Positions 25,481 through 37,761 are shown, counted from the stretch's first letter. The stretch is 64,000 nucleotides of DNA from Hemibagrus wyckioides (GCF_019097595.1 NC_080711.1:8895928-8959927), one strand, 5' to 3'. Numbers and translations are program-made. The notes: generated by a model from the sequence alone, not told the origin.

Positions 25481-27237
25481 CTGCATTCAATAAGCCACAT
25501 ACAAATAGAACAATCACACTAATGTTCCCAAAAAAGCAATTCCAAGAGTTGGCTGAAAGCATGTATATTTAACAAATGCAATTTCATTACTCAGTGATAC
25601 ATTACAGATTTGAATATGTAAAACCAAAGGAGCTGATTAACTGGCACGAAGGCAGATGAGCAATAAAATAAGAAAGATGACTTCTGGCCCGTACATGCGT
25701 GAGAGCGTGTGAGTGTTTGCTGGAGTGTGTGATGTTGTTCATCAATATGAGTCAATAAAGAGAGAAGTCGAATATGGAGAGGTGGGCTCCTGCTCTTTGG
25801 GGGTCTGTGGGCTGCATTATTGTCGTGGTAATTGTGACTCATTGAGTGTTAGCGAGTGCCTTCTTTAGGTGCATCTCCAGGCGAAAGAGACGAGACCAAG
25901 CTGAGAGCAGAGGGACAGGGAGAGAGAGAGAGACAGGAAATGAGCAATAATCAAGGAGACTAGTGGAAAATAGACAGAGGGGGATATGAGGAAAGAAAGA
26001 GAAAAATGAGAAGAGGGACAAAGGAGTGGAAAGTGGAGGTGACCAATGCAGCCTTGTCAGCTCCCAAGGCAATAAACAGCCCTTTAAAGAGACAGGTACA
26101 CAGTTTCAGCTCGGCCAATTAAAGAAGACGAGCACAACATTTCCACCTGAGCTCTTTGTGAGCACGGCTACAGCGCTCTTCTGAGGGCATTTAAACAGAC
26201 AAGTGTGAGTATTTACTGCTTGACGATGAAGCCACAACATCCCTGTCTTTTGGCCAGATCTAAAAAAAGGACACTCTTGGCATTTCTAAATTTTCCCTTG
26301 ATGCTTAAGTGCCAGCAGTTGAGCTCTTACAAGTGGAGAAAAAGGCATCTTCTTGCAAAACCCAAGACTTTTACTAACGCTGATTTCTGAGACTTGCAGT
26401 GAACAGCAACATCGTGGATACGGAGATCTACATTAATTAAACTTTTTTCTTTTTAAGGTAACATTCTTGAAAATGCCACGACACTGCTAAAACCTTCGAA
26501 GTACATTGTTGAACAGAAATGTCTTCTAAGCACATTATAATTTACACATAAATTGCTTCTTAAATAGCTTCATTTGCATAGACTTTAGCTAGAAAACTTA
26601 ACTCCTCTTGGTGGCAAACATGTCACTGGGAGTCCTCTCTGAAGTGTATATTTCCATACGCTTTTAAATAAGGTTCCAATTAGCTTCAGAGTTGTCTCTT
26701 CTCCAAGTAACCTTTAAAACCTCAACCCCATGGCTTTGGAGGACAGGAAAAGTCCATAACGAGTGTGTATGTTACTGTGTGTTCTTGTGTGCATGTGCGT
26801 GTGTGTGTGTGTGTTTGGTCTGGCATATTCTGAAATATCTTCCCCTTGGCCATTGGGGGAAAAATACAGCATTTCAAAGTTTCTCCCTGACACTAGCTGA
26901 GCCAAATACACGCTTCTTCCTCAGCTTCTTAAAGACACAGAACCGCTGTTTTATGCAGTGTTTCCTGGGGTGAGTGCAGGTTTCCTGAGTGGAATAACCT
27001 AGAATGTAATTTACTATGAATGGTGGAATTAGTCATTTTAAAGTCTTGTAATATTTAAGACTTTTTGAAAAAATCAGCGTAAAAACTCAGACATCTCTGA
27101 GACTCCAAGCTCTACGAAGCTTATAAAGCTATAAAAGCTCTTGCTTTTACGCTAGCATTGTAGCGTGGTTGTGGAATTGAGGGACTAGCTTAAAAACAAA
27201 CAAACAAAAAACCTCATAAAACTTATTACAGGAAAAG
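25481..27237. other. intronic DNA, no gene seen
   Basis: Contains GA-rich sequence at 25918-26045 and a (GT)n tract at 26795-26816. Otherwise unique. Open frames here show no recognisable product. Confidence 0.45.
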
Positions 27238-27530
27238 GTTCCATCTAGGATATTTAATCGTTCGTCAGATGTCTTTAAAAGATCTAAGTAGTTTCTCTTA
27301 TAGAACGTTTCCATGTGAACCTCTACTGTAATCGGAGAGCCATTAAATCTTTAAATGCACAATCAATTATGTTGAAATATTACATTAGCATCACTTACTT
27401 TTGAAGTATAACAAAACAGGGAACATTTAATGGTTCTATGTAGCACACTGACAGAGGATTTCTCTTTTAGGGAGAGTTCTTATTGCTGTGAACGGAGGAA
27501 CCCTTAACCTTCTGAAGAACTGTAGACCAC
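27238..27530 (+). repeat. dispersed GGTTCTA-rich fish repeat
   Basis: Words such as GGTTCTATGTAGCACACTG, TCTCTTTTAGGGAGAGTTC and GGAGGAACCCTTAACCTTCT belong to a common fish interspersed repeat type. Shorter pieces of similar character occur near 30890-30970 and 56755-56845. The class is not known to me. Confidence 0.45.
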
Positions 27531-27534
27531 AGTG

Positions 27535-27965
27535 CTGTTGAATTCTTGATTCTGATTGGTCAGAAAGTGATGATTAGTTCTCAGGGTTATATGATTGAGA
27601 TGCTTTTAATTTGTTATTGTTTTTATAGTACTTAAATACATGGTGACTTATAGTCTCTGTCATATTTTAATCTTTCCATCATGGAATAGTCTTCCGGAAA
27701 GAGGAATTGTTGTTTTCTAGTAGCATGAGACGCTGAATTATGGTAGGGTTTATTAACTTCAAGAGAGACAAAAAACAAAATGGGGCTTCTAAGGGAACGT
27801 TTGTCGCTGCTATAACATAAACTGTAGCAGGAAAAAACTTCATGGACATTATAAGTCATTATAAATGCCTACAATGTAGGATGTCATTCGTTAATAAATA
27901 AAATGGTTTTTTTTTTTTATTTAAAAAATGTAAATTGCTGTGGTGTAAGAGGAAACAGCCCTTTG
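27535..27965 (+). repeat. long dispersed repeat with GATTGGTCAGAAA start, copy A
   Basis: Starts CTGTTGAATTCTTGATTC then TGATTGGTCAGAAAG. Later it contains GCTGCTATAACATAAACTG, GGACATTATAAGTCATTATA and AATTGCTGTGGTGTAAGAGG. The start and the GCTGCTATAA segment recur in copy B at 30105-30690. The order is typical of a non-autonomous DNA element found across fish genomes, but I cannot see its far terminus. Confidence 0.5.
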
Positions 27966-28618
27966 TGGCATACCTTTCTTTGGAAAATAATAATTTTGAG
28001 TCGGTATCATACCATGAGATCAATAATTATTTTCAGCACCCCCTGTCTCATTTTATTCCTTACATAATATACCGATTGTTCGTTTTTTAACTAATGAACA
28101 ATATGATTAAAAAAATCGTAGCTGACAAGTACAGCTTTAATCATAATATCCCTACACACACACACACACAAAGACATCCCACTGGCGAGACACTGAATTT
28201 AACCTGAGTGTCAAATTAAGTTTGAATATTACCTCTGATAACAATACATATGAGATTAAATTTTCATTTTCTAAATCACTCTGTGTGTAATTGAAGGAGA
28301 GGAAGCAATGAGCAGCGAGTATATATTTTCTCTTTCGCTCTTTCACTTCGTCTCTCTATCTCACTTCATCCTCATCTCATCTGCCCTTTCTTTTTCACTC
28401 TGTCTCACTCTCTCTCTCTCTCTGTCCCTGTCTGTCTCTCTTTCTCTATGGCTATTTGTCACTGTTTCTTAATAAGAGCTCATTGTGCACTATGCACCTC
28501 TGTTTCCTCCAGCTGCCCGATTGAAATCTCCAACTCTAATATGGCATCAATTTTTAATTAAAGGCCCCAGCTCTCACTCATAAACCTAAGTGCTGGCCAG
28601 TGTTTTTATTCCTCTCTT

Positions 28619-28662
<44 letters not shown>

Positions 28663-30104
28663 CCTTTAATCATACATTTAATCCTTTAATATCCCTTCAA
28701 TCATGCAGACATAATATGCTCCTGAACTTCTTTTTTTTTTTAAGTAAAAGATATAGAATAGACCTTAGCTCAATGCTAACAAGATATCAAGGTTTAGCTT
28801 TTCAGTTGCCTTTTGAGGACCCTGAAAATGTAACTGGTTGTATTGAAGAGCTCAGAAACTTGATATGAACCATAAATATTGTATATTCAGACTACATTCA
28901 TGAAATATGAGCAAATGTTTATTTGGGCAAGTGTGAATAAAGCATTCACACTAAGCCTCGCATGAAAACATCCTGCAAATTATTAACTCAGTTCCAAATG
29001 ATGAAGATTAAGCTTAAAACTGAGCTGGGTTTTTGGTCACTGGGGGTGTTTCCGTACAGGCCACGTCCATTCCAAATCCTGTCGTGGTTTTTATGGCAGT
29101 GGGAACATTATTCAGCCTGATCTAATGAGGAATTCATACAAATTTGAACAAATGACGGTGATTTGGTTGGATGTCTCTCAACCGCATACAAATTAGGGTG
29201 TAAAAAATGGGATGAGCACTGACTCTGGATACATTTTGTGATCTAACTGTGAGCTCCATCAAGTGACTGAGATGAAACAAACAAAAAGAAAATATTTTAA
29301 AGGACATGTTTACTCTGAGGTGGTGTCTCTGGTCAGTCTGTGTTTGTTGTGTACTCTCGGTGCTATATCATGGTGTGAGAGCAGAAATCTACCCATTTAT
29401 CACTCAGAAAAGGCTGACGCCCAATGAAGTCACTCTGTCTCTCAGGGCTAGAGCATATGGAATGAAGGGTCATTTGAATAACAGAGACATGTGCTTACAT
29501 TATCAGGACTTAACCAGAGGCTCAGGATGATTGTCAGGCTTTGGCCTGAGCAGCTGTGGGTCAGAAATGGAGGACAGTAGACAGGTTTTGTGGTTCAAAC
29601 TGCACAGATTATGTACTTATGTACGCCTGTTCTTATGTATTATGTACCTATTTTGCTGACTAGTGGGTCAGTAGCATTATGTATATATATATTCACTCTG
29701 CTGATTTCATAAAAACACTCAACCATATTCAGACTAGATGACTGGACACTGGTATTGACAGCACTCACTGCGTACATGCTGTGCAATTTCATGCTGTGTG
29801 CTCTATGCTCTTACGATGATTATTCCCAACTGAGGCATATGACAAAACTGGTGGATGGGGAAATTTCATAAAAGAAGAAGAAAAAAAAAAAACAGCCCTT
29901 TTGACTCTTAATGAATAATTAACATCAATTTCAAAGAGGTCACTAATGTCCAATAATCCACTGCCCTCATGTCCTTACTGTCTCTGTGACAAAGACCAAA
30001 CGCTCATGCCCTACTGCCCACCCCATCATGAATGCCTTCAGTGAACTCGCTTCTCATTTGTCATTCCCAGACAGACAATAAGCCCTTAATGGCGGATCGG
30101 TTAA
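27966..30104. other. intronic DNA, no gene seen
   Basis: Includes a short (CA)n at 28153-28171, a (CT)n at 28625-28657 and a low-repeat stretch at 28480-28560 with AATTTTTAATTAAAGGCC that could be a conserved element. A diverged dispersed repeat lies at 29522-29760 (GAAATGGAGGACAGT, then CACAGATTATGTACTTATG), related to pieces near 33460 and 33826. Confidence 0.45.
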
Positions 30105-30690
30105 CTGTATACTGTTGAATTCTGGAAGCTGATTGGTCAGAAAGCCTGTGCTCCCCCAAACTTCTACAGTGGTCAGAGTCAGTAGTTTCAGCTGTAATTC
30201 AAACAATAGGTTTATATTAATACAATCAAGCTACTACATTATTGTTTATATATTCCAAGGATTTGTATGGTGCAGAATCTGTATAATCTATAATTTAATT
30301 AAAAAAGCTATAAGAGAAAATTATAATGAGGCACATTTTTCTGTAAAGATCTGTTTATATAACATTTATAAATCATTAGGTGTCAGGATGTTGGAACAGT
30401 CGGTTTTCCGCCATGGGAGAATCATGCAGTCAGAGGAGTTTGCAATGTCTGGGTTGTTTGTTTGTTTTTGACACGACAAGCTGCATATTTTTTCTTATTA
30501 ACTTTAAGAGAAAGAGAAATAAAACAAAAGGCTGGTAAGAGAATGACTGCTTATAGCTGCTATAATGCTAATAGATTAGGAGGTAACCTGTCTTGCTGAT
30601 GTTCCATAACATTAATAAGTCAAAGAAAAATGTATCTCTAGCAACTCACTATGCTTATAAAAGGGATGAAACAGTATTATTAGAGGAAAT
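30105..30690 (+). repeat. long dispersed repeat with GATTGGTCAGAAA start, copy B
   Basis: Starts ACTGTTGAATTCTGGAAGC then TGATTGGTCAGAAAGCC, followed by GGTTTATATTAATACAATC, GAATGACTGCTTATAGC and TGCTATAATGC. Same orientation as copy A at 27535-27965. Confidence 0.5.
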
Positions 30691-31864
30691 GCCCACCACC
30701 CCATTGCTAAATATATATTTCCTATAACAGTGTCATATATTAATCTTTACATACATGGAGTGTTACTTGTACATTCTTTGACTTGAATGAACAAAAAAAA
30801 GAGAGAGAGAAAGAGAGAGGATGAATTTCACTTACAGTAATATGAATAGAGTGGAAGAAAAAAGCACACCTGCTAACCGTAGCCTCTCCTTTATTCTAAA
30901 TAATTAAGGGTTCCTAGCATTCTAAATAGGGGTTCTACATGGAACCCTCGCTGACAGGAACATGTCCTGTTGTACAAAGAGATTACAGAGATGACTAGCA
31001 TGAATTTGCATGAATTATTTCATCTAATTCATCGTGTTCATACTAAAGAAATCGATCATGCAGATGCCTCCTTCACATCCACAGCCACAAGACCGGCAAC
31101 CTCATGAATATTATACACCTCTGAGTTCCTGTCTACCCAGTCCTACTAGCGCTTGCGAAGATTCTTCACCGAACACACTGTATATAAGACACAGCGAGAA
31201 AGAATGACTGACAGAAAGCCGTGAAACTGCACGGTTTCAGAGATTCATTGAGAGCCAGAGAGCAGTGTGTGTTCATTCACTAGCACTATTCAGTGAGGAA
31301 GAAAAGAGAAATAATATGTGAAAGCAAATCTGGATGATCAACAACAAAAAAAAAAAAAAAATAGAAGGCTGAGGCTAGAAAAACAGACTCTCCATTAAGT
31401 CCTTAGTCAATAATGGTGTCCGTGAATCTAGTCTAAAAAAAATGAATGAGAATTTTTATGAAAGGATGAAATAAATAAGCAGTGATAATAGAGGGAAATT
31501 ACGGCCTTCGTGTAAACCATAAAATGACCCATTAGTCGTCTAAATGAGTACATAATCTATGAAGTTTTGAAGAATAACACCCAACCCCTGTCCACCATTT
31601 CTTATCAATGGTTGGGCGTGTTAAAGCCTGACAGTCGAGGTGTAAAGGTGTTCAGTACGTTTACGTTTTCGGCGTTTGGAAGACAGCAGCCTCATCTTCA
31701 AAATTCACTTGGTTCGCTCCCACACAGAAAAACATCGACTATGGTTTGCATCACCTAAAGATGTAACAAAAGTTCAGCTGGAAATTACAACAAAAGCACT
31801 GCTATGTGCAAACCTTGCAACACTGCTGACACAATACACTGGCAGCACCACAAACCTGCCTATA
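30691..31864. other. intronic DNA, no gene seen
   Basis: Short GA-rich and A-rich runs (30793-30822, 31345-31361). No gene or clear repeat family apart from a GGTTCTAC/GGAACCC piece near 30905-30950. Confidence 0.45.
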
Positions 31865-32032
31865 TGGAAAATGGTTAAGATGTTGAACTACTACTCAAAA
31901 GGTTAATAGTTCAAATCCCACTACTTCCAAGCTGAGCCCTTGAGCACGGCCCTTAACCCTCAACTCCTCAGTTGTATATATGAGATAACTGTAAGTCGCT
32001 CTGGATGATGGTGTCTTGTAAATGCCATACTA
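31865..32032 (+). repeat. V-SINE-like element, plus strand
   Basis: The head AATGGTTAAGATGTTGAAC and GGTTAATAGTTCAAATCCCA resembles tRNA-derived A and B boxes. The body reads CCAAGCTGAGCCCTTGAGC, and the tail GTAAGTCGCTCTGGATGATG then GTGTCTTGTAAATGCC. The tail is the conserved V-SINE segment. The copy is nearly full length. Confidence 0.75.
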
Positions 32033-32154
32033 CAACAGTAGCATGGAGCAACGCAAACCAAAGGGGAATGTGCAGGTAAAGATGCCACTGTAGCTGTCGC
32101 AGTTTTTTAAAAACACACCAGACATTAGATTTAAATGAATGAATTGATATTGCA

Positions 32155-32440
32155 GGGGGTTGACTGGCTTAGTTGTTAGCATGTTTCTCTTGAGTCTCCA
32201 GGGTTAAGCAGAGTTTGCATGTTCTCTATGTGCTTTGGTGGTTTCCCCTTGGTACCCCAGGTTCCTCCCCAATATAAAGATTTGTGTTGTGGCATCTCTA
32301 AATTGTCTCTAAAGTGTGATTGTGTCTGTGAAGGGTTAACATCCCATCCAGAGCATCTGCTGCCTTGTGCCCCAAGTCCCCTGGGATAGAATCCAGGTTT
32401 CGTGCGACCCTGTGTGGTTCAGAAAATGGATGGTTTGCAT
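32155..32440 (+). repeat. fish SINE copy, plus strand
   Basis: GGCTTAGTTGTTAGCATGTT, AGAGTTTGCATGTTCTC, GGTACCCCAGGTTCCTCCCC, GGCATCTCTAAATTGTC, CATCCCATCCAGAGCATC and TGTGCCCCAAGTCCCC are in the order of the family at 58861-59180. It ends in AAAATGGATGG. Confidence 0.75.
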
Positions 32441-32597
32441 GGAATTCATATTGCATCACACCTGCACTAAACTGTATTGGATCAGATGTGTATCCATATT
32501 TTTCTTGTTAAACTATATAGATTTTGTATCATATTGTATATGTATCATTTAGTCTGAAAGTGAGAAATTCTTTCGTAAGCCTCTGATTGCGTCCCGA

Positions 32598-32820
32598 TGA
32601 TGTCAGCGTAATGCGTAATGAGATGGAGATTAAAAAAAGCATCTCTGTTTACCCAGATGGTGGCAGATGACTGCTCTTCAAATATCCCAGACCTAGCAAG
32701 GGCGCCATGAAAAATGACTTGTCTGAGCGACACCCTCGACATCTATTTCATATCCAAAAGCCCCTCAGACACAAACAAATCTGCTGCCCTTACCCAGTTG
32801 CCATCGATCCGACACTTCAG
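32598..32820 (+). repeat. left arm of a diverged inverted duplication
   Basis: Its reverse complement matches 33524-33771 over most of its length. The core TCTGAGGGGCTTTTGGATAT plus the next nine bases is identical in both arms, and CATCTGCCACCATCTGG is also shared exactly. The outer part carries TGATGTCA at 32598-32605. Confidence 0.8.
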
Positions 32821-33523
32821 AACTGAATGTCTGTTGTTATTTATTAAAACCCTCTCTAGAGTGCTATTAGTACATTTATCCCAGGCCTCTATGTGAGGAC
32901 GTCAATGAAGTCCAAAGCTTTATGTACGAAGACTGGATGTAATTCAGTGTCGATTTGATTGACAGCTTTCATCTCTGGGGAAAATCCAGACACCCTTCTT
33001 GGCAGATACATAGATGTATTATTTCTCTCTGTGTATGTGTGGTAAGAATGTGTCTCCTCTCTATATGCTTTATATCGAGAAGGGAAATGTGATCAAACTG
33101 CTTTGCTCTTTCTGCAGGCTTGTCTGTGAGATATCGAGTATGCGTCTCCCTGTACAGACTCCGGAGGGAAATCCTGCTTGTGAGCTCTTTGCCTCTTGGG
33201 TTGGGAGTGAGCAGGTCCTGAGCGAGGAGCTCCGAGGTCAGCGGGACCATGTCTGTGCATAAATCAACACCATTTAACACTCTAAGCAGGCAAAGTCGAT
33301 GCCTGTCTAATGGAATCACTCGCTTTCTCTTTCCTCCTAACTCTCTCAGTGACAGAAGTAGAATATCTGAAATGGTGGCTCATGTGCTGATGTCATCGGG
33401 GTATGTCTGGAGACTCATGGTCACTTTTCAGCTTTTGACAAGACCAGTTTTGGATTAGAAATGGAGGACAGTGTACACAGATTATGTACTTATTTTGATG
33501 ACTGGTGGGTGCTCATAAAATAC
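32821..33523. other. spacer between the arms of the inverted duplication
   Basis: About 700 bp of mixed sequence. It has no transposase-like frame. Open frames at 32969-33319 (minus) and 33014-33262 (plus) overlap each other and have no motif. Part of it (33388-33520) is a diverged direct repeat of 33764-33885. Confidence 0.5.
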
Positions 33524-33771
33524 CAGAAGTGTCAGATGGCAAGTGGGTAAAGGGGACAGATTTGTCTGCGTCTGAGGGGCTTTTGGATATGAAATAGATT
33601 TCGAGCGTGCCACTCAGAATTGTCATTATTCATGACGACCGTGGCGGGTTTGGGTTTATTCGAAACACAAACATCTGCCACCATCTGGATAGACATTTTC
33701 TTTCTCTCTCTCTCTTTTATTTTTTTCTTTTTAAATCTCTTTACACATAACCGAGGCATGCGATGACATCA
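33524..33771 (-). repeat. right arm of a diverged inverted duplication
   Basis: Inverse of 32598-32820. It is longer because of a C/T-rich insertion at about 33698-33730. It ends with TGACATCA at 33764-33771, the complement of the motif at the outer edge of the left arm. Confidence 0.8.
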
Positions 33772-36041
33772 TGCGGGTGGGGCTGGAAGCTCACAGTGAT
33801 AGATGAGCAGCTGTGTGGCTAAAGCGGACAGTCGACAGTGGGTCATGTACTCATTTTGATGACTTGTTGCTCGTTTTATAGTCTTTATATTAAGGCAACA
33901 AATTCACTTTGTTATCACTGCTTGCTGATTTACTCCTTTCATAAAAACTCTCATTCATTTTCAGTGAACAGATTTGTGAACAATCGCCTAGTATTGACTA
34001 AGGACTTAATGGAGATCGTGTTTTTCTAGCCCCAGCCTGTATTCTCATCAAATAGCTGCTTCTAAAACCGACATAGCAAAAAAAAAAAAAAAAAAAACTA
34101 CTAAAACTCGACAATCCAGCTGTATTACTTTGCGTATATTTGTCAATACCGCTTGTTGTATCTGCTCTCAGAATCTGTGGTATTTCAGAATCTTTCTTAT
34201 AGATATAGAAAAGGGTTTTCCCAGGTCACTTTCTAATAATCATCGCACCAAAGCGTCACCAAATATTTTCCGACCTCAGCAAGGCTCTGGAGTTAAATTG
34301 CATTATAAGGAAATGTCAGGAAACCTAGCTGCCTTAAATATCATTTTCATTATTATTTCATATATTATTATTGAGTTGGCATTTGAAATGTTTGACCATT
34401 AGACTGATGAGAAAATTCGATTGATTTGACTACGTGATCAAATAAATAATCTCTTTTACACACGTTGAAAGAAATAATGACCGTTTTTTTCTTCTACTTG
34501 ACGAGGAATTTTGAGGGAACGCTTCTGTCTCAATCTTTTATATCCTCATAGACCATCACACGTTTCACAGCTGTTTTCACATCAGTGCAGCCACTTCCTT
34601 TTATAAAACGTGTGGCTAAATAAGGGCTTCTTAATCTGAAAAAAAAAAAAAGTGTGTTGTGTAGCCAGCAATTAGAGTGAAATAAAAAAACCAAACCATG
34701 TGTGCTTCCATATCCACGTGTACATCTGTGAATTTTCTCCAGGTGTATCAGGCAAACAGGGTAAAGGACGGAGGCCTAGATCTGGACAGACAGGTCAAGA
34801 CTGACCTGGGATCTCAAAGAATAGCTGAGTCACAGCACAGTTGCTGTGTATAGCGCAGCCAAGTTTATGACAATCCGATTGACGTCGGGTCTGCTTTGTG
34901 CCGTTTAGAAGTGCTAAAATGTATGTATAGTAATCTAGAGTGTGTGTGAGAGTTTGTCAAACCATATATAGAACAATCAGTCATGGAAAGGAGATGCAAT
35001 ATTTCTGCATGTGAGTGTGTGAGACAGAAAATACACATCTTTACAAAGCGATGCATCTTTTGTGAATAAACTAGAAGGTTACCTGGAGCCAAATATCCTC
35101 CCCTCAGCATGCAGTCTCAGAGGCGAAGGTACTAAATGATCATTTTCTTTGCTCCTGGGGTTTTATTGTACATCTTTGTTTAGAGTACATCTTTTGAATC
35201 TGAATCAGAATTAGTTATTGATCAAGCATGCAAGTATGTATTTGTCTCGTCACAGTGATACCCGCAACCCTTACGGAAAAACTGTGGATCTACTTAAACA
35301 TTGGACGTAAGTGGACCTAAAGGGCGCCTTTTAATAAGTGGACAATATTTACAAATATATATTTATGTGAGTATAATATGTGCATGTAGTGTGTTTTGTT
35401 TTTTTTTTAAAAAAAAGAGAGATTTTAATGCACATAATTTGACTATTATAGATAGGTACATGTAGGTATATGTAGGCACTACATGCACTGTCCCAGGAAA
35501 AAGATATAAAATAAAGGTACAGAAAAAGCCATCGTCACTTCACCTGAGGAAGTGTGCTGTTTGGTGCCATTATTTCTGAAAATGTGTTGAACAAAAAAAG
35601 CACAATACAGAAATGTGTTACACTCAAATGTGTCCTGCTGACCTGGCTCTGGGTCGTAAGGGAAGAGCTCATTTAGTTCTCTCTCTCTCTCTCTCTCCTT
35701 TGTTTTCAATCACACCCACACACCTACAGTACATGCCCTGGACAGTCTTGTCCAATTTGGGTAGCATGGTTAGTTTATTTTCACCCATTACTCTGCAGCA
35801 GGTCAGTGCCTGGCTCCGGTAGCGCTGCATCTTGTAACTGAATTAATTTAATAAGGTGGTAATGAGAGAGATGCCACACCGGCAACACCACTATAAACAA
35901 ATTTAATGCCGTAATTGCCTGTGATTTGTAATCGACTGCCTGGTGGCCTTTACAGAAAGCCTGTTTAAACTGTTACAAAAAAAAGGGACTGTAGCAGGAA
36001 AAAGATTTTTTATTTCAATTGATTTTAATGACAGTACCTTC
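33772..36041. other. intronic DNA, no gene seen
   Basis: Contains poly-A runs at 34079-34097 and 34639-34650, a (CT)n at 35678-35698 and A/T-rich stretches. Short open frames are without recognisable product. Confidence 0.45.
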
Positions 36042-36043
36042 TA

Positions 36044-36609
36044 CACTCTCTGAAATAAAGGAACCAAACTGTGCTTTTCCTTGCTGCTGCCTGCAACGAT
36101 CAAAGATTCATCTTTTGTAGCTTTTTAATGCTTTTCACATGGCAACATATACAAACTTGGACCTTAAGGTCTACCGATGTAGCTTTAAAGCTTTATAATT
36201 AATGGTAGACCACATATACATTCCTAGATGAAAGACAGAAGATGTACTCTTATTGGAAACACTCCACCAGGAAGGAAATGTAACTTCTTTTCTAAGCACG
36301 ATTTATACAGCACGATAAGAACTTTTTTTTTCTTTTAAATAAAAGTATTGCTAAGTATTGTCTCTAAATGGTGCTTGATCCTGTATTTATATCTCCATTT
36401 CAGTGCACTCTCCAAAATTAAAGGGACCAAAAAGTCCCTTGCTGTTGGTGTGGTACTCTGCAATTTGGTACTTTCAGGAAGCTAAAAAAGGTGCATAAGT
36501 GGTCATTACAGTCCAAGTATACATTTAATGGCATAAAGAAAAGAGTTCGGCTTGATTGTACCATTTGTACACTGCAAAGTGCAGTGTAGTTGCTTTATTT
36601 CTCAGAGTG
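36044..36609. mobile_element. TA-flanked inverted-repeat element (about 566 bp)
   Basis: Left end CACTCTCTGAAATAAAGG and right end inverse CTTTATTTCTCAGAGTG give terminal inverted repeats of about 18 bp. TA lies at both outer edges (36042-36043 and 36610-36611). No transposase coding is present. Elements with ACTCTGAAATAAAGG ends are frequent in fish. It lies in the intron about 1.2 kb from exon 1. Confidence 0.65.
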
Positions 36610-36944
36610 TACAGTGATGGCTGGAAGTGCTTTATTCTATCGTTGTTATGTTATTACATCTACCGTTCATCTGGGATCTTTTGGACTCTGAAAAAGCGCA
36701 GAGAATTGCTCCTAAGTCTTTTTTTTTGGGGGGGGCAATCCACTGAATCGCTTAACTCTCCACAAAATGGATGGTGATTTTTGTAATGTATTCTGCATGT
36801 CTGTTAATCGCGGCGCTGTAAAACGATGAAAAATATCATTAATTACTTTATAATTTATCACTGTCTCGCGCGAAAAGAATTACCCATGACTCCCTGCTGA
36901 GGCGCGCGGGGGCGCGGAACATTGTCTCGCGCGCTCCTCTTCCT

Positions 36945-37345
36945 CCAATTTAAATAACGTGGCAAATTAATGACCAGAAGCCGTGTAATAATTAGGCTAA
37001 TTACATTATTAGTGTCTTTGCCGATATTGCCTAGCTGATTATAAACCTATCTTAACGCGCAAAAGTGGCCGTGCTCCGTTTCCCTCGAGCGCATAAACTC
37101 CCCCGTTAATGACGCACGTAGGTGTTTTGTAATTAAACTCAGGGAGATTTGTCATCTTTATTAATTTTCGGTTGCGCGACAGCAGGGCAAACAGGGCGAC
37201 TGCTCAATCTGCCTGCGTGGCGCCATTAAACGGGAAAGGATTTCTGTTGTCCTTAATGGGAATTAAAATCCAGGGTCACTTGTTTTTTTTCCCCTGCAGG
37301 GTGAAAGTGGATTAAAACGGCTTGATGCTGTTTCAGTGTTATATA
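36945..37345. promoter_or_regulatory. candidate conserved non-coding element in the intron, next to exon 1
   Basis: This is low-repeat, information-rich sequence with many TAAT/ATTA cores: AAATTAATGACC near 36964, TAATAATTAGGCTAATTAC near 36987, TTATTAATTTTCGG near 37159 and TTAATGGGAATTAAAATCC near 37253. Clustered homeodomain-type sites within 0.9 kb of a first exon of a neuronal gene are typical of vertebrate conserved enhancers. No alignment was possible, so conservation is inferred from texture only. Confidence 0.4.
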
Positions 37346-37761
37346 GATTATTCACATCAACTGCGCTTAATGGTATCAGAAAACTAAGCTAATATGTTTT
37401 TGCGCCACTGCGTTTGCTCGTAACTGTCATTTCTGAAGCTAATAAGTTATTGTTGTAAGTGTAGTTGTTTAATCCGATTTCCGAATTATTGTGACTAATC
37501 ACGTTAACAGTAATAATAGTGCTGGAAATTAATTTCGGGATTTCAAGCTACAGAGAAGTCCCGCTTGTTCTCTCTTGGCTCAGACACACTTCATCCAGAT
37601 GCACGATCGCGCAAAATGAGTGCGCCGCGCAACGGGTGGACACTTTTGGTCACCGGCACATGTGCCATACCTGACTCATGGAGAAACCACATATACATGC
37701 ACTTTTGTAATTCCCGCACCCCTTGACGGACCCACGTGCCCCCTTCCCAGTCCCCGCTCAC

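Larger units (their letters stand above)
12667..37761 (-). other. intron of the neurexophilin gene (25,095 bp, phase 0)
   Basis: The intron runs from donor GTGAGC (minus strand, 37756-37761) to the acceptor AG at 12667-12668, which is preceded by a C/T-rich tract. It interrupts the reading frame between codons, in the signal peptide. No other coding exon is visible inside it. Its content is microsatellites, SINEs, LTR-like pieces and small inverted-repeat DNA elements, listed separately, plus stretches of unique AT-rich DNA. A long intron after the signal-peptide exon is known for NXPH1 and NXPH2 in mammals; NXPH3 is more compact in mammals, which is the main argument against the nxph3 call. 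Confidence 0.78.
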
